Assembly: GCA_963971285.1 (NCBI GenBank)
Contig: OZ020254.1
Location: 17,514,932-17,578,931 of the forward strand
Direction: 5' to 3'
DNA: 64,000 nt
Source of the DNA: Astropecten irregularis
Taxonomy: Eukaryota > Echinodermata > Asteroidea > Paxillosida > Astropectinidae
A program made the position numbers and the translations under genes. Below, one piece after another: positions 52,592-64,000 of this stretch (position 1 is its first letter; each line of letters starts with the position of its first letter). The notes under the pieces were generated by a model that was given only the letters and a program-made list of their open reading frames with translations, was not told where the DNA came from and searched no databases.

Positions 52592-52953
52592 AAAAATATA
52601 ATATACATGGTTGGTAAAGGTGACAGAACAGCACTCACACTTTGTCTGATCAAACGTGTTAATAAATTAATAAACCTGTGAAAATTGTAGCTCAATTTGA
52701 CATGAGTTACGAGAAAATAGTGAAAACCCGACTCAGTTGTTCTCATAAAACATAAAAAATTGTTATTGGATCTTACCCTGGGATCAAAACGGTTTTCGGT
52801 CTTTGTTTGACTAATTTCTGGATAAATAGCCATTTTATAGGCGAAAATGTTTTAACGGTATGTTTCTACCATCACCATCTTCATACCCTTAAAGTTAGAC
52901 GTACATTTGTGAGCATTTCTGTTTTTGTATGTTTCCAATCATGAACTGTACCT
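52592..52953 (-). mobile_element. MITE-C copy
   Basis: Starts ACATGGTTGGTAAAGG and ends CCAATCATGAACTGTACCT; central GATCTTACCCTGGGATC. Confidence 0.72.
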
Positions 52954-53337
52954 TCAAATGCCTATAGTAAAACTTGGGCTATTTTCAAAATGTGCCTTTC
53001 AAAGGAAATAGGTGCATTGGTATTTAATTATGTTATACTTTCATTTGAGACTGTACACAAAATTTAAATCAAATAAATGCTTGTTGACAATGAAAATATT
53101 ACAAAAGGTACTCCAGCGAGAAGGTTTCTTTTCACAGAAAATTTCTTAAGCCCAATATGATTAAGTTCCCAGACAATGCTATAATCAGATTTTCAGAACT
53201 TCCGATTTTGTCGAGTGACCGAGCTCTTACAAAACGAAAGTATTATTTTGCTCTTTCTAAAATGTATTACCACTACGTGTAATCAAATTGCAATAAGGTC
53301 GGAGACTTTCGCTTGTATTAATATCCGCTTCTTTAAA

Positions 53338-53756
53338 CTCATGTGAATCCCCATTTCAGTATAAAGCATCGAAGAACATCAATAGAAAGCGATGGAATTA
53401 AAAGCATGTAATAGTAAAAGATGAGAGGAAAATACCATGAATGAAGGATCCAGAGATTCAGATCAACTCAGATTGTCTATTTGTTGTTATCAAATAATTG
53501 CTAACTTAATTCTGACATCCGCGAGTTTTTGTCAATTTAATTTTTCAAAATTCATGTGAATCCCCATTTCAGTAAAGCATCGACGAACATGAATAAAATA
53601 CGATGGAATTAAATGCATTTACTTTATAAGTAAAATATGAGAAGAAAATAACATGAATGAAGGATCCAGAGATTCAGATCAATTCAGGTTGTTGGATTTG
53701 TAATAAAAAAAATTGCTAACTTAATTCTGACATCCGCGAGTTTTTTGTCAATTTAG
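53338..53756 (+). repeat. Two-unit direct duplication of about 205 bp
   Basis: TTCATGTGAATCCCC-type start at about 53338 and 53553. Both units contain GAAGGATCCAGAGATTCAGA and end CATCCGCGAGTTTTT. Confidence 0.88.
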
Positions 53757-53940
53757 GAAAACACAGTCGGAAATTGCCGACATTTTTCAATGGGAAAACG
53801 GCCTTAAAACGACACAATTTCCTGATGTACTTTTGTGAGCTGCTGGGAGTTCATACTCTCAAAAACATCGTAGTAAAAATATCTGAGCCCAAATTGATAC
53901 AATCATCAAATAATCACAAGGGTAACTGACTGAAAAAATC

Positions 53941-54185
53941 GTATCCTCTTTGAGTGATCTCCCATGTACCGTTCTCAGGCTGCAGCATTGCTGCGTGTAT
54001 CAGTGAAACGATCCCTGAGATGTGGCGGTATGTGCATGGTTTCATGGCTTCTGACTGCCAAACGAACAAAGATAATTGACTATTGGGAACAACACCAATG
54101 TAGGGCTGGATAGATCAGTTGGTAGAGCGCCTGTATTAAGGAGGTCGCCGGTTCGAATCCAGCTCCGATCAATTTGTCTTTGTTC
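53941..54185 (+). mobile_element. Repeat with tRNA-like end, copy 2
   Basis: Matches 8100-8360 in the leading part; the tRNA-like unit is at 54102-54172 (GGTAGAGCGCCTG, GGTTCGAATCC). Confidence 0.7.
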
Positions 54186-54417
54186 CCAAATTAATACGGT
54201 TTTTATTACTGAAGCTTTTAGATATAAAGTAGATTTACTATGACTCGTCCGGCTATACGACAACATTTCGGTTACAAATTAAAAAAAAATCCACAAATGG
54301 ATAGATCCTCTGTGTAATTTTTAAAAAATAACATCTGGATTTTTTTTTTTTTTAAAGGAGTTTGCAAGTTTTCTTAATTTTCTCCATTTTCTTTGGATTT
54401 TCTTCCAAAAGAGACAT

Positions 54418-54640
54418 AGGGCTTTTACGAAACCTGGCTTGAGGCTAGGCTTGGTACTTATTTCGCTACCGTCATTTGAGGCCCACCAAACTAAACGAAG
54501 GGATTGGGCCACATGACGAAGCCGAAGGAAGGCTCTAGCTTCGCCATGTATCTCAAGCCCTTCATTTCATTTAGGACACAAAATGGCAGTAACATAATAA
54601 ATCCCAAGCCTTACCTCAAGCCAGGTTTCGTAGAGGACCA
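54418..54640 (+). mobile_element. MITE-G copy
   Basis: GGGCTTTTACGAAACCTGGC to CAGGTTTCGTAGAGGACC; the best preserved copy. Confidence 0.8.
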
Positions 54641-55479
54641 TAGCCTAAACATAACTTTGAAGCAATAATGGACGGTTGAATAGGGCGAGGCTAGTGATTG
54701 TTAGACTATAACCGCAAGAAAGAAAAATTAATATAAACTCTCTTTGCATCTCTCTGTTGCCACGGCAACGCCATGATGGTATGCAATGCTCCACATGTAG
54801 AATTATGCGCACGTTTCTGTAGGTTTAACTCAATCTGCGCATTATAATAAAACATGTCACTTTGTACGGAAAAAGAGCGGCCTCGAGAATATAACATAAA
54901 TTTTGAAGATTTTGTTTTTAAATAAACATCTCCGCTATTTCGCATCTACGATATTTACAGCATGGCTGTATATCCACGGCAGTATTTTAGCTACTTGTTG
55001 TGTGCTGTACAGTAAACATTCTGTGCGAAGTAACACGTTTAATTCAATTAATATTGAAGTTCCAAACTTCAGTTCCGTACATCAACTATTAATTAGTGAT
55101 TATCTTTAATATCTGAATGAAAGTCATAAACACAATGTGTATTCTTATAAATAAGACCTCTTGGAATTTCTCTTAAGTACAACTGTTGTTGTCAATTAAT
55201 AAACTTCATACATTAACCATTAACAAATAATTATATACAACATGTAAGAACTGTTTTTTGTTGAACTAGGAATGCTGACAACTATACTGGTTTCACTTTA
55301 AACATGTTCATGATTTAAAAAAAAACCTTAATGTTGTTTTTTTAAGCACATATTATAAGTGATCTCAATTCTATTCGTATGTAAGTAACGATGATAGTTT
55401 CTTAATCACGTATCGCTTTCTACACATTATGTTGACATTTCCAGTTGCATTGTGTCTTGTCATGGTTTGACTTAAAGGC

Positions 55480-55850
55480 AGCGTACAGGATTTGCAAGGC
55501 CTCCAAAACGATTAATGAGTTTGACACAGAAAATGGACTCAATAGTTCGTAAACAGTGAAAACAGTCACCATGGGAAATCTTGGTTCATCAGATGCTTGG
55601 GTTTTTCAATGAAATCAAGATTTAGTGTGTTTTAAAAAGATTATTCGTCCGAACGATTAAATAGCATTTTGAGAGCACGAAGGATTCGGAAGGGGCAAGA
55701 TTATTTCGGCCGTATTTCTGCTATCTAGATGAACAAAGCGTGAAAAGGTACATGAAACAACGTCTGTAAGGAAGTTTAAGACCTTCACTTCTGTTTAAGT
55801 ACCAAATTCAGCCAAAACGCACATCTTTGCAAATCCTAAATGCTCCCTTT
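55480..55850 (+). repeat. Repeat L, copy 2
   Basis: GTGAAAACAGTCACCATGGG and TCAGATGCTTGGGTTTTTC match copy 1 reversed. Extends further (to TGCTCCCTTTAA). Confidence 0.7.
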
Positions 55851-55950
55851 AACGTGTGGTTTCATTTATTGTGGTTCTGTGATGTAGATATAAGGGAGGA
55901 GATGTATCTCAATGTGGCTGATATCACTTTGCTCGTTGTTAAAGTGAACG

Positions 55951-56220
55951 GGCTTAGGCCTATTCTAAACGCCGTGCTCCGCCATTTTCAAGTTTGGCAC
56001 GGCAATAGTACGACGTTTAGCGTGAATTTGGCTCGACAAAGTGAGTTCGGCACGGCAAGCTCTTTGGCTCGACAGGGTATGCCGCGCTATCGGTATTCGG
56101 AACGGCAATGGCGCGACATTTTTAATTAAGCTCGGCGTTTAGCGCAACTGCCGTGCTATTGCCGCACTCATTTGATTTTAAGTTCGGCACGGCAGTAGCA
56201 CGGCGTATAGTCTAGACCTT
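55951..56220 (-). mobile_element. GCACGGC-rich MITE, copy 2, at the receptor stop codon
   Basis: About 85% like copy 1 over 270 bp; part of its distal inverted end is deleted. The end next to the gene, read on the minus strand, is AAGGTCTAGACTATACGCC, matching copy 1 (AAGGCCTAGGCTATACGCC). Its first two bases are the last two of the TAA stop. Confidence 0.8.
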
Positions 56221-56713
56221 AGAGAGCTTTCTCGTTTCCCGTTGAGGAGCAGGGCTGCACGCGGTTGTTGCTGGACTGCAGAGTGGACATGTTGGCCCGA
56301 GTTGCATTGGACCGGTCAACCTCGGCGGCCATGAATTTGATGGCGTATAGCTTTGGCACGTAGACGCAAACGGCAGTGAGATACGCATTGAGCAGCACGG
56401 CCAAGCAGATGGAAGCCACCTTCTGTGACGCATCGCGCGACGTGAGGTAAACCGGTATGGCCGCCAGGCATGCCAGAAGGGTAGAGTACACGCTGACACC
56501 AATGAACTTAGACTCGTTGTAGTTGTCTGGTACCTTACGAGCCAAGAAGGCAAAGATGCAGCAAGCCAGGATGATCAGTAGGTTATAGGCGCAGGATACC
56601 AGGAAGCCAGTGCTCAACTCGCAGTATAATTCAAGATGGTTGTCTCTAGGTATGCTGAACAAGGGCTTGGGCTCGCAGTGGCTCAGAACTGACGTCAGAA
56701 TGATGCAAATGAC
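56219..56713 (-). CDS. Second mGluR-like receptor, last coding exon only (164 aa)
   Basis: Starts at acceptor TTTTACTGCAG|GTCATT, phase 0, with VICIILTSVLSHCEPK (end of TM4 and a short ECL2), then the Cys of LYCEL and TM5-TM7 with VPDNYNESKFIGVSVYST and CVYVPKLYAIKF. It is clearly paralogous to 1827..2444: same exon start, same phase, about half the residues alike. ECL2 is much shorter than in the first gene, and the tail after TM7 is about 35 residues. The TAA stop (56221-56219) overlaps the end of a MITE. No matching N-terminal exon is visible between 56714 and 64000, so the gene continues past the right edge (partial). Confidence 0.9.
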   Translation of the reverse strand, partial: VICIILTSVLSHCEPKPLFSIPRDNHLELYCELSTGFLVSCAYNLLIILACCIFAFLARKVPDNYNESKFIGVSVYSTLLACLAAIPVYLTSRDASQKVASICLAVLLNAYLTAVCVYVPKLYAIKFMAAEVDRSNATRANMSTLQSSNNRVQPCSSTGNEKAL

Positions 56714-56810
56714 CTGCAGTAAAACAATAAAAATACAATTGTTTTACTCATTACGATTTGTACACGCCTCGAACCTTGCTGGTCAAAATCCGAACAATGT
56801 AATTGCTGGG

Positions 56811-56943
56811 TTCTCCGTTACTTACTGTCAATCGTAGGACTTATGAAGCCGTGCAGTCCTACGTGGGACAGGCCCCCGCTGCGATGGGTTATCCTTCGTA
56901 ACTCGAGATACGATCAATCGTAAGGCTTCGTGAAATCGACCCC
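56811..56943 (+). mobile_element. MITE-D copy
   Basis: Left end lost; runs from GTTACTTACTGTCAATCG to GTGAAATCGACCCC, about 100 bp upstream of the second receptor's last exon. Confidence 0.75.
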
Positions 56944-57013
56944 AGGGCTGGATTTCACCAATTAGAATTGACTCACACTTGAGATAAATCTTAATGCTTC
57001 GTTGAATCGGCCC

Positions 57014-57240
57014 CTGGGGTCGATTTCACCAAACTCATCGTAACTTACAATCAATCGTAGGACTAAGATGCATTGCAGCCCTACGATGGGTTATTCTTCG
57101 TAACTCGAGTAACGATCCATCGCAGGGCTCGATTTCACCAACTCATCGTAACTTACTATCAATCGTAGAACGTATTATGCACTGCAGCCCTACAAGATAC
57201 GATGGATTATCCATCCCTCTTTCCTTTGTGAAATCGAGCC
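57014..57240 (+). mobile_element. Two partial MITE-D copies in tandem
   Basis: GGGGTCGATTTCACC starts the first. A second start (CTCGATTTCACCAACTCATC) follows at about 57127 before the first reaches its end. Confidence 0.75.
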
Positions 57241-59140
57241 GACAACAACGAATGACGATAGAAATATTACACAAATACATCGACAACTTTCATGACATGT
57301 TAAGGATCAGGCTTTCATCTTAAAAGCTTTTCGTCAATATCTATGGCAACATAACTTGGGATTGGCCTAAGTGCCCTAAATATCGGATGCTATATAAATA
57401 CATCGAGTCAAAGTCGGCGCTTCTTCAAAATGGCAAAAATTAGCTTTAAAATGCATGTGATTCAATTTGCTGTATAGAAAATAGCGATTGAAACAAGACG
57501 CACAGTACGTTTGGAGGCTAAGTACATTTTGCACTTTAGAATAACCCCGCTAGCGTCATCATTTATTAAAGCAGGTGTTTCCCATGCATGTGGGCACAAA
57601 TTGACCATCTTACAAATAAAGGCACTTATTCAGGCATTCAATGCTTCTTTGGCTGGAAGTGTACTTGTAAAATGAGGTCTGAAATCAATGGGGAAATCAA
57701 GTCAAGATAATTCCACAAACTAAACAAAAAAAAGGCCGCGAAAAGAAATCTTTACAAATGTGGTTTCCTTTTGGCTTTTCTCCTGATGAAAAACGGATAA
57801 ATTGATGAGGAAGTTGGAGGAAATTCAGAACTTAAGATAATTGGTTTTAATATAAAGGTGGCACAATTGTGTTCCTCAGCTAGAAAATGATTTTTCTTCA
57901 TACAGTGTTTTTCCTCCACGCACTTATTAGGAGTCAAACGAAATATTGCCTTTGTGGACAGTCCAATGACTGATTGATATTGTGCATGCACTCCGGTTTA
58001 AGTACGTTGCACTCAAGTATATAAACACTCGCGGCAATATACAGCAGTCACTATAATAAATGAACAAGACTAACTTGTCGTCGATTTTATTTTTTCAGTC
58101 CAAGTTGTTGCAGCCGAAACTTGTGAAAGAAGTAACAGGACAATAACCCTTGCATTTTATATCCTAGAGGCATTCTGCGCTGTTCAACTTCTTCTATCGA
58201 TCAACTCTTGCATTCAATATTCAAGCTAATAGCCAAACGCGCGAAAACAAATTTGGAAAACAAATTTCTAAATTCCCTGCAGGTGTAGTTGTAAGTGAGT
58301 TAGTGTACAATGTAATATGGAGAATAATAGGTACAATACAAATATATTTTGCTTGGTTCAAGGTTAACTAGACGCAGTTCTTAAAAGCTTGATTATTGTC
58401 CTGCTGCTGACCACAGTGGTCAAACACAGACACATCTCCTGAGCGACAAACCATAATGGTTTTGGCTGTTAATTCTGAAAGTACTTTGATTTTCTGATCA
58501 GTAATTACATTTCGGTCTAACACAATAAAGAAAGGCGATGTTAGCCACCGTGTACAATGTCTACAGGAGACTACCTCGTCGGGTCTCCTGCTGTAGGAAA
58601 TTGGTGTCACATAATCAAATTTTTGCGAAGAGCTGTTTTTGACAAAATCGAATTCACGTAGAACCTACTGTACTGCTTGGTGTTAAATGCTTGGGTGATC
58701 ATTAAGTTAACGGACACCCTTCATAAGTACACTCTGCAGAATTGAATCAACTCACCCGGAATAATAATTTAAGTAACCTAGCCCTTTGATCCTGTGACTT
58801 TGAGATAGCTAAGTTGTTTTTCACATTAAGTGACACGAGACAGGAGGTATGGTCCAAAATCCTTTCTCGTGCTGGGTCAAATTGTACGACATACTTTTCT
58901 TGCTTTGTTACCTCAAATGTTTGGCAATTGCTTGGTTTTACAAAAGGTTGTGCAAAACGTACTATAGTTGAACAATGCTTGCTTTGTATAAATTCGATTT
59001 AATTCAAGAAAATTGAATATATGTAGGGAAGTCTTCTTTTACAGGGACTCTGCTGCACTATATGTAAATATCTGTCCTTGCGAAAAAAAAGAGAACTTGA
59101 ACGAAATTGAGTAATTAAATACAAACCACGTTTTCGACTG

Positions 59141-59288
59141 GGGTTGATTTCACCAAACTCATCGTAACTTACTATCAATGTAGGAATTATGATACATTGG
59201 AACCCTACGTAGGAAAGGCCCCTATGATGGGTTTTCCTTCGTAACTCAAGTTACGATCGATCGGAAGGGCTCGTGAAATCGACCCCGG
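59141..59288 (+). mobile_element. MITE-D copy
   Basis: Full copy, GGGGTTGATTTCACC to GTGAAATCGACCCCGG. Confidence 0.8.
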
Positions 59289-59705
59289 GTTACATAATTC
59301 ACAATCCCATACAAACGGAACACCAATTAAAGGGTTCATACAGGGCTTTTTTTCAGTCAGGTTTTTTTTATTGCTTTCATACAGAGAATATACTGACAGA
59401 TAATGAATGGCAAGTCTAATTTTGGTTTCAAACTAGCATTTGGTTTTCATTCGAATGGCTTTGCAAAATCGGGGTTTTTCATGCATTCTAATGTGGGGAA
59501 CCAACAGCAAAAGTATCATGAAAAAACATTTTTAAAAAGAGGCAAATTTGACCCACAGAAATGGTTTGGCAACAAATTGCACGACCGATTGAGTGAAAGG
59601 AACATATTCGGCCAAATAAAACCAATTGAGGAGGAAACGGTTTGTCAGAAAACCTATAAAACAACCCCAACTGTTTGTGCACAAATTAATTGGGTTACTG
59701 CTCTC

Positions 59706-59884
59706 AGTAACCCAGATGACATCACAGTTTGCTCATGAATATGGAAATTCTAATTAGCATACAAACCAACAAGCTGTTGTTAACCTTGAAATAGTGTGAG
59801 GAAGTGGGTAAAATCACAGGCACCATAAAACAGTTGCTTTTTGACACATGTTCAAGCCATAACATTCCTATTGCATAGACCCTT
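59706..59884 (-). repeat. Repeat K, copy 2
   Basis: GTAACCCAGATGACATCACAG to TTGCATAGACCCT, then TTAA. Confidence 0.78.
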
Positions 59885-60049
59885 TAAACTATACTTTTTC
59901 TTGTGAATGAAATATAAAGTGTTTTCCCCCTTTCCGTCTGACAAAAATAATGATATTTTTGCTAAGGGAAATAATGTAAAAAAAAAAAAAAAAAAAAAGG
60001 ATTACTGCTCGGGAAGAGATTTTCGTAAATTCTTCACAATACAACATTA

Positions 60050-60132
60050 TTAGGAGGGCCTGACGCATTTCGATCCTAGCAGGATGTTTATATATATAGA
60101 AGGCAAAATTCAGCAGTTTATTACTTGTCGTT
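60050..60132 (-). mobile_element. MITE-J fragment
   Basis: GGGCCTGACGCATTTCGATCC to CAGCAGTTTATTACTTG, hairpin partly decayed. Confidence 0.6.
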
Positions 60133-60729
60133 GGTGTCGATTTCTTTTCATGACTGGGGGATGATTGGTGATTTGGTGTCCTATGCGAGGGAGCGAAGCG
60201 ACCGAGCGGGGGAGGCTGTGGGAGGTGGGTGTGATAGCCCCTCTCAAACCAGGGAGTAGCAATTTAGAGCATTTAAAAACGTCATTCAGAAGAATTTATC
60301 TGTATAAATTTACTGCGAAGACAAAAAAAACAAGGATCATGTAATATTTCTATACAATAAACTTGAATGATATTCAACCTCGAACTATTGGGTACATGCC
60401 ATCCCCCACCTCAAATATTGGGAGGGATATATCCCCATGATTCCCCGGGATCGACACCCGTATTACTTGTTCTATTATTTAGAAAACAGTGTACAATGTA
60501 CTATAATAAGTTTGGACAAAGCATAAATGACTCAATAGCTTTTTGTGTGGAATAGAAAACCCAATACAATTCACGAAATTCATTTTAAGATAATATATGC
60601 CCAAATTGGTTCATTCGAGTGGGGGTAGCTCATGGGTCCGGGGGTATGGGTACTGATTATAGAAGGGCCAAAATTGCTCTATCTAAAAATACATATCAAT
60701 TTCAATTGCTGTTCATTGCTGTTTCAATT

Positions 60730-60780
60730 GCTGTTCAAAAATTCATCTAAAAATTCATCTAAAAATTCATCTAAAAATAC
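60730..60780 (+). repeat. Short tandem repeat ATTCATCTAAAA
   Basis: Four copies of a 13-bp unit. Confidence 0.85.
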
Positions 60781-60861
60781 GAGTCATTTACAATTCAATC
60801 AAAAACTACGTATCAATTTCAATTGCTGCTGCAGGGATATATGATGACACAATCCCCATGG

Positions 60862-61165
60862 AGTTGCTGTAGCCTATGTCAGGCATGGCGTTCTCATAAT
60901 TTTGTGGTCAATCTACAGATTGTGGATTCAAGTCCAGCCATGGGTTTTTTGGTGCTTGTGTCCTTGGGCAAGACGCTTTGTCACATATTGCTCCTCTCCA
61001 TCCAGGAGTAAATGGGCACCTGTGAGGGTTGGGATTTCTTTGTGTGCTTGATTTTTAATTAGTCTTTGTGCGCTTACTGCAGCCGGGGTTGTGTGTTGAG
61101 ATGGTTTCAGGAATGTAATTGTAGGCCGATGCATGGCCAGTGATGATAATGTAGGCGGCTTAAGC
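60862..61165 (+). mobile_element. tRNA-derived SINE
   Basis: Third copy: GGATTCAAGTCCAGCC, GTGTCCTTGGGCAAGACGC, GATGGTTTCAGGAATGTAA. Confidence 0.8.
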
Positions 61166-61210
61166 GGGTTTCCGGCAAAGTACACCACATAAATAATTAC
61201 AAATGGGGTA

Positions 61211-61457
61211 TTAGGGAGACATGTTAGCGACTTAAAGTGGACATTAGGGAGACATCGAAACTTAAAGAGACTTTTCGATGTCTCCCTAAGGTACTAGCTA
61301 CCTTTAGACATATTTTTACAATCCATATTTAAATAGAAGACAAAGAATGCACTTAATATGAACACATGTCAATCACAAGTTCATTGGTTTGGAGGATGTT
61401 TAGAAATAGGTAGGCTAAGTAGAGTTTGTGCACGACCCTATGGGAAAGTCTCCCTAA
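61211..61457 (+). mobile_element. MITE-B copy, uninterrupted (247 bp)
   Basis: Ends TTAGGGAGAC and GTCTCCCTAA are inverted. Internal hairpin GACATCG/CGATGTC near 61250-61283. The reference copy showing both empty target regions. Confidence 0.8.
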
Positions 61458-61683
61458 GGTCCCATCCACGGTTGAAATTGTTATTATTGATATTATTATG
61501 ATGCAACACCCTTGATGATACTGACAGCATGTCTACGAACCAGGAAGTCTTGTGAAATGAAATCAAGGCCCTGCCACGAAATTATTTTCCCGCCCATTAT
61601 CATGTGCTATACATGTACTCGTTCGACGAAGGTCGCTGTGCGCATTAACGAGTCCGAGCAACCATCAGACAAATTAATGCCTT

Positions 61684-62042
61684 GTACTAGTATCATACTT
61701 TGGTTTTTGTCAAAGAAGTACAGATTCATGGTCAAAAATATCAAAGAAGATACACAAATTGTCATCTGTGAAAATTTCAGTCCCATACGGTGCCCACTTT
61801 TTGAGAAAATCGTGAAAAACGGCCAGAGTATCTTTTAAGTCTCTAATTTTTTTATTTTTGATCTTTAAAAGATCAAAAATAATTTTGGTCATTGGCTTTA
61901 CACTTTTCTGGATAAATACAGCATTTCAGGCAGAAACAGTTTGACGGAATGTTTCTACCGTCACCATCTTCATACCATGTTAGTCATACGTAAATCTGTG
62001 AACATTTCTGTTTCGGTATGCTACCAAAGTATGATAGTACCT
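61684..62042 (-). mobile_element. MITE-A full copy
   Basis: Reverse, right TTAA at 62043-62046; left terminus GTACTAGTATCATACTTTGG slightly altered. Central palindrome intact. Confidence 0.83.
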
Positions 62043-62948
62043 TTAAATGCTGATCAACCAGAGTTTTACATTTACTGCAAGTGATCTATTCACACGCAGC
62101 GCAATCTGAGCAAAACAACGCTTGGAACTCGCTGTACTTAAACACCTTAACTTCCTCTTATACGCTATTCAGAATGCAGCTCCTGCGGTCATACTATCGT
62201 ATGTCTTGAAGTCGGTATAACTAATGCGATCATTTTGAATATTCTTTGTCAGCTTGTCATCGTATTAGCGTTATCAGCGAGATTCTGTCATCGTAACAGC
62301 TTGACAGTTGTATAATGCAATCACTATCGGATCTCAGTGATAAGAAAGGTCGCTGGTAGCTTAAAGTGCAATACAATTAACATCATTTGAAGAAGTCATC
62401 TCAGAATCACGAATTTATAAAGGAAAACAAATCAAACAGATCAATTGGAGCGGGATTCCAACCAGCCACCTCCTCTTATTGTTTGTGGCAGATAAAGATC
62501 ATATCGTGTATAGGGGTAATTTCACGGTAACGTAAGTTACCTGTTAAGTGACTTTGACCTATTCCTTGATCAATCATTCTTGAAAGACTCCAATTTCAAT
62601 ATGTTTTATTGGAATCAGAAATTGTATACCACTTATGGTTACTTAGAAATGCATGCAAATATTCACACAAAACGAGGTAACTTACGTTACAAAATGTCCC
62701 CAAGCCGTGGAAATGTAGGCTAATAAACGTGACCTCTATTGCAGCCGGACCTGAAGATAATTTGCACATAAATTATTTCTGTCCTATCACTGCCTAAGGG
62801 CCTTGTCACATTATGGAGCAATTGATTACAGGTAAGGTGGATGCAAAGTGATTTGTTCCTTAGCCAGTGTCTTATTTTGCTCAAGAAAACCATATGGAAA
62901 TGAAAAAAACGTGGAAGTTAATATCGTCTCGTTTGACATGTCCCTTCA

Positions 62949-63298
62949 AGGTATAACATGGAATTGGCAACACACCCAAATGGAAATCTTCACAGATTTT
63001 CAGGATAACTTTCAGGATATGAAGATGGTGCTCGTAGAAGCATAGCATTAAAATCATTTCTACTTGAAAGGATTTATTTATCCAGAAATGAGTTAAACAA
63101 AGACTGAAAACAATTTTGATTCCTGGGTAAGATCAAACCATTCTTTATGTTTTATAAGAACAATTGAGTTGGGGTTTCGCTATTTTCCCGTGACTCAGAT
63201 GTCCGATTGAGCACATTTCCACAGGTTTATCATTTCATGCAAATGCTGGATCAGACAAAGTGTGAGAACTGTTCTGCGAACTTTACCACATTATTAAA
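62949..63298 (+). mobile_element. MITE-C copy, diverged
   Basis: Starts AGGTATAACATGGAATTGG after TTCA. Body in forward orientation with GATTCCTGGGTAAGATC in the centre; ends near TTTACCACATTATTAAAC. Confidence 0.65.
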
Positions 63299-64000
63299 CA
63301 TGATTAGACAGTCGGCAGATTTAAGAGGATTCGATCATTACAACTTGCATCAATAATTGCGATTTGTTTAATACTCTTCTGATATTATTTTCTTCCAGAC
63401 AAATGTGGTAAGGATTGTATCCCTTGTTGATTCAAGGAAAAGATGATTGACTCAACTCGTTCACGTTGAGAATGACTCCATTTGTATTCTCATGTGAAAA
63501 ATTGATTTTCCGTTTTAGTAAACACATTTTGACCCTGAATAATCTTGCTGAAAGAAGTCAATGACATATTGAACAATTTGATCAACATAATTATGAAAAT
63601 AACGGCCTTCCTGAATTTTCACCACCTCTGTGGTTCAATCTACTACAAAATATCAAAAGATATAGAATAATTATGGAGAATAAGGAAGACTGCTGAAAGT
63701 CTGGAAACTAACCTATTTCTAAAATTCAAATAACAGCAAAGATTTCTGTCCATGACTTAAATGTTTAAAGAAAAGAGCATTTGAAGACATGCAAAATCCT
63801 TCCAGTTGCTATGGGTGAAAGGATCACAATGAAGTGCAATTTAAACGTGCGTACAAACGCCTACAAAAACCTCAAACATGGATGCCGTCGTTATTTTTCT
63901 CAACAGGTTGTGATAGTTTTATGATATGTTTCTTGATAACCTGGTGATTGGAATGAGTTCTCTCTTTAGAAAGCACGTCTACCATCTTTACAAAGTCAGC

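Larger units (their letters stand above)
57241..64000 (-). other. Probable intron of the second receptor
   Basis: Since the last exon starts at 56713 and no receptor N-terminus is present up to the edge, this stretch is probably intronic. Outside the listed repeats (for example 57241-59140, 60133-60730, 62043-62948 and 63299-64000) I see no features. Confidence 0.6.

Noticed and set aside
59403-59738. A 111-codon plus-strand open frame starting MNGKSNFGFK
   Set aside because: The end runs into repeat K and the composition is low-complexity; no recognisable domain.

Overview
This is eukaryotic genomic DNA. It contains spliced genes, long introns and a heavy load of short transposons. The repeat types (tRNA-derived SINEs and many TTAA-flanked MITEs) and the two receptor loci suggest a marine invertebrate deuterostome, probably an echinoderm. 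That assignment is inference; no species can be named from the sequence.

I can support three protein-coding loci, all on the minus strand. (1) A complete-looking class C GPCR of the metabotropic glutamate receptor (mGluR) type has two coding exons. Exon 1 (15456 to 13372) carries the signal peptide, Venus-flytrap domain, nine-Cys domain and TM1 to TM4 start. Exon 2 (2444 to 1827) carries the rest. They are joined in phase 0 across a 10.9 kb intron and encode 900 aa. (2) A secreted proteinase-K-like subtilase (I9 propeptide plus S8 domain, 393 aa) has eight coding exons between 44770 and 35799. Every splice phase agrees, and Asp152, His183, Asn270 and Ser335 are all present. (3) The last coding exon (56713 to 56219) of a second mGluR-like receptor begins at the same intron position and phase as exon 2 of the first. 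Its 5' part must lie beyond the right edge of the window.

The rest is repeats. The dominant family (called MITE-A here) has about 25 copies. It is roughly 330-360 bp, with termini near AGGTAGTATCATACTTTGG, a central GATC...GATC palindrome and TTAA target duplications. Related elements with other termini are grouped as MITE-C. Other families are named MITE-B, D, E, F, G, H, I and J, repeats K, L and M, a GCACGGC-rich MITE, a hAT-type MITE with a perfect 8-bp duplication, a TA-flanked family with ACAGGGTGTCC ends, and three kinds of tRNA-related SINE.

Points worth a second look: two minisatellites in the protease gene (introns 3 and 7) abut the preceding exon and repeat its 5' splice site in most units. 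A MITE end supplies part of the stop codon of the second receptor. Another MITE begins at intron position +8 of protease exon 6. Two nested insertions show both the empty and the filled target site. The first receptor lacks the side-chain-binding Arg of glutamate receptors but keeps the amino-acid-binding core.
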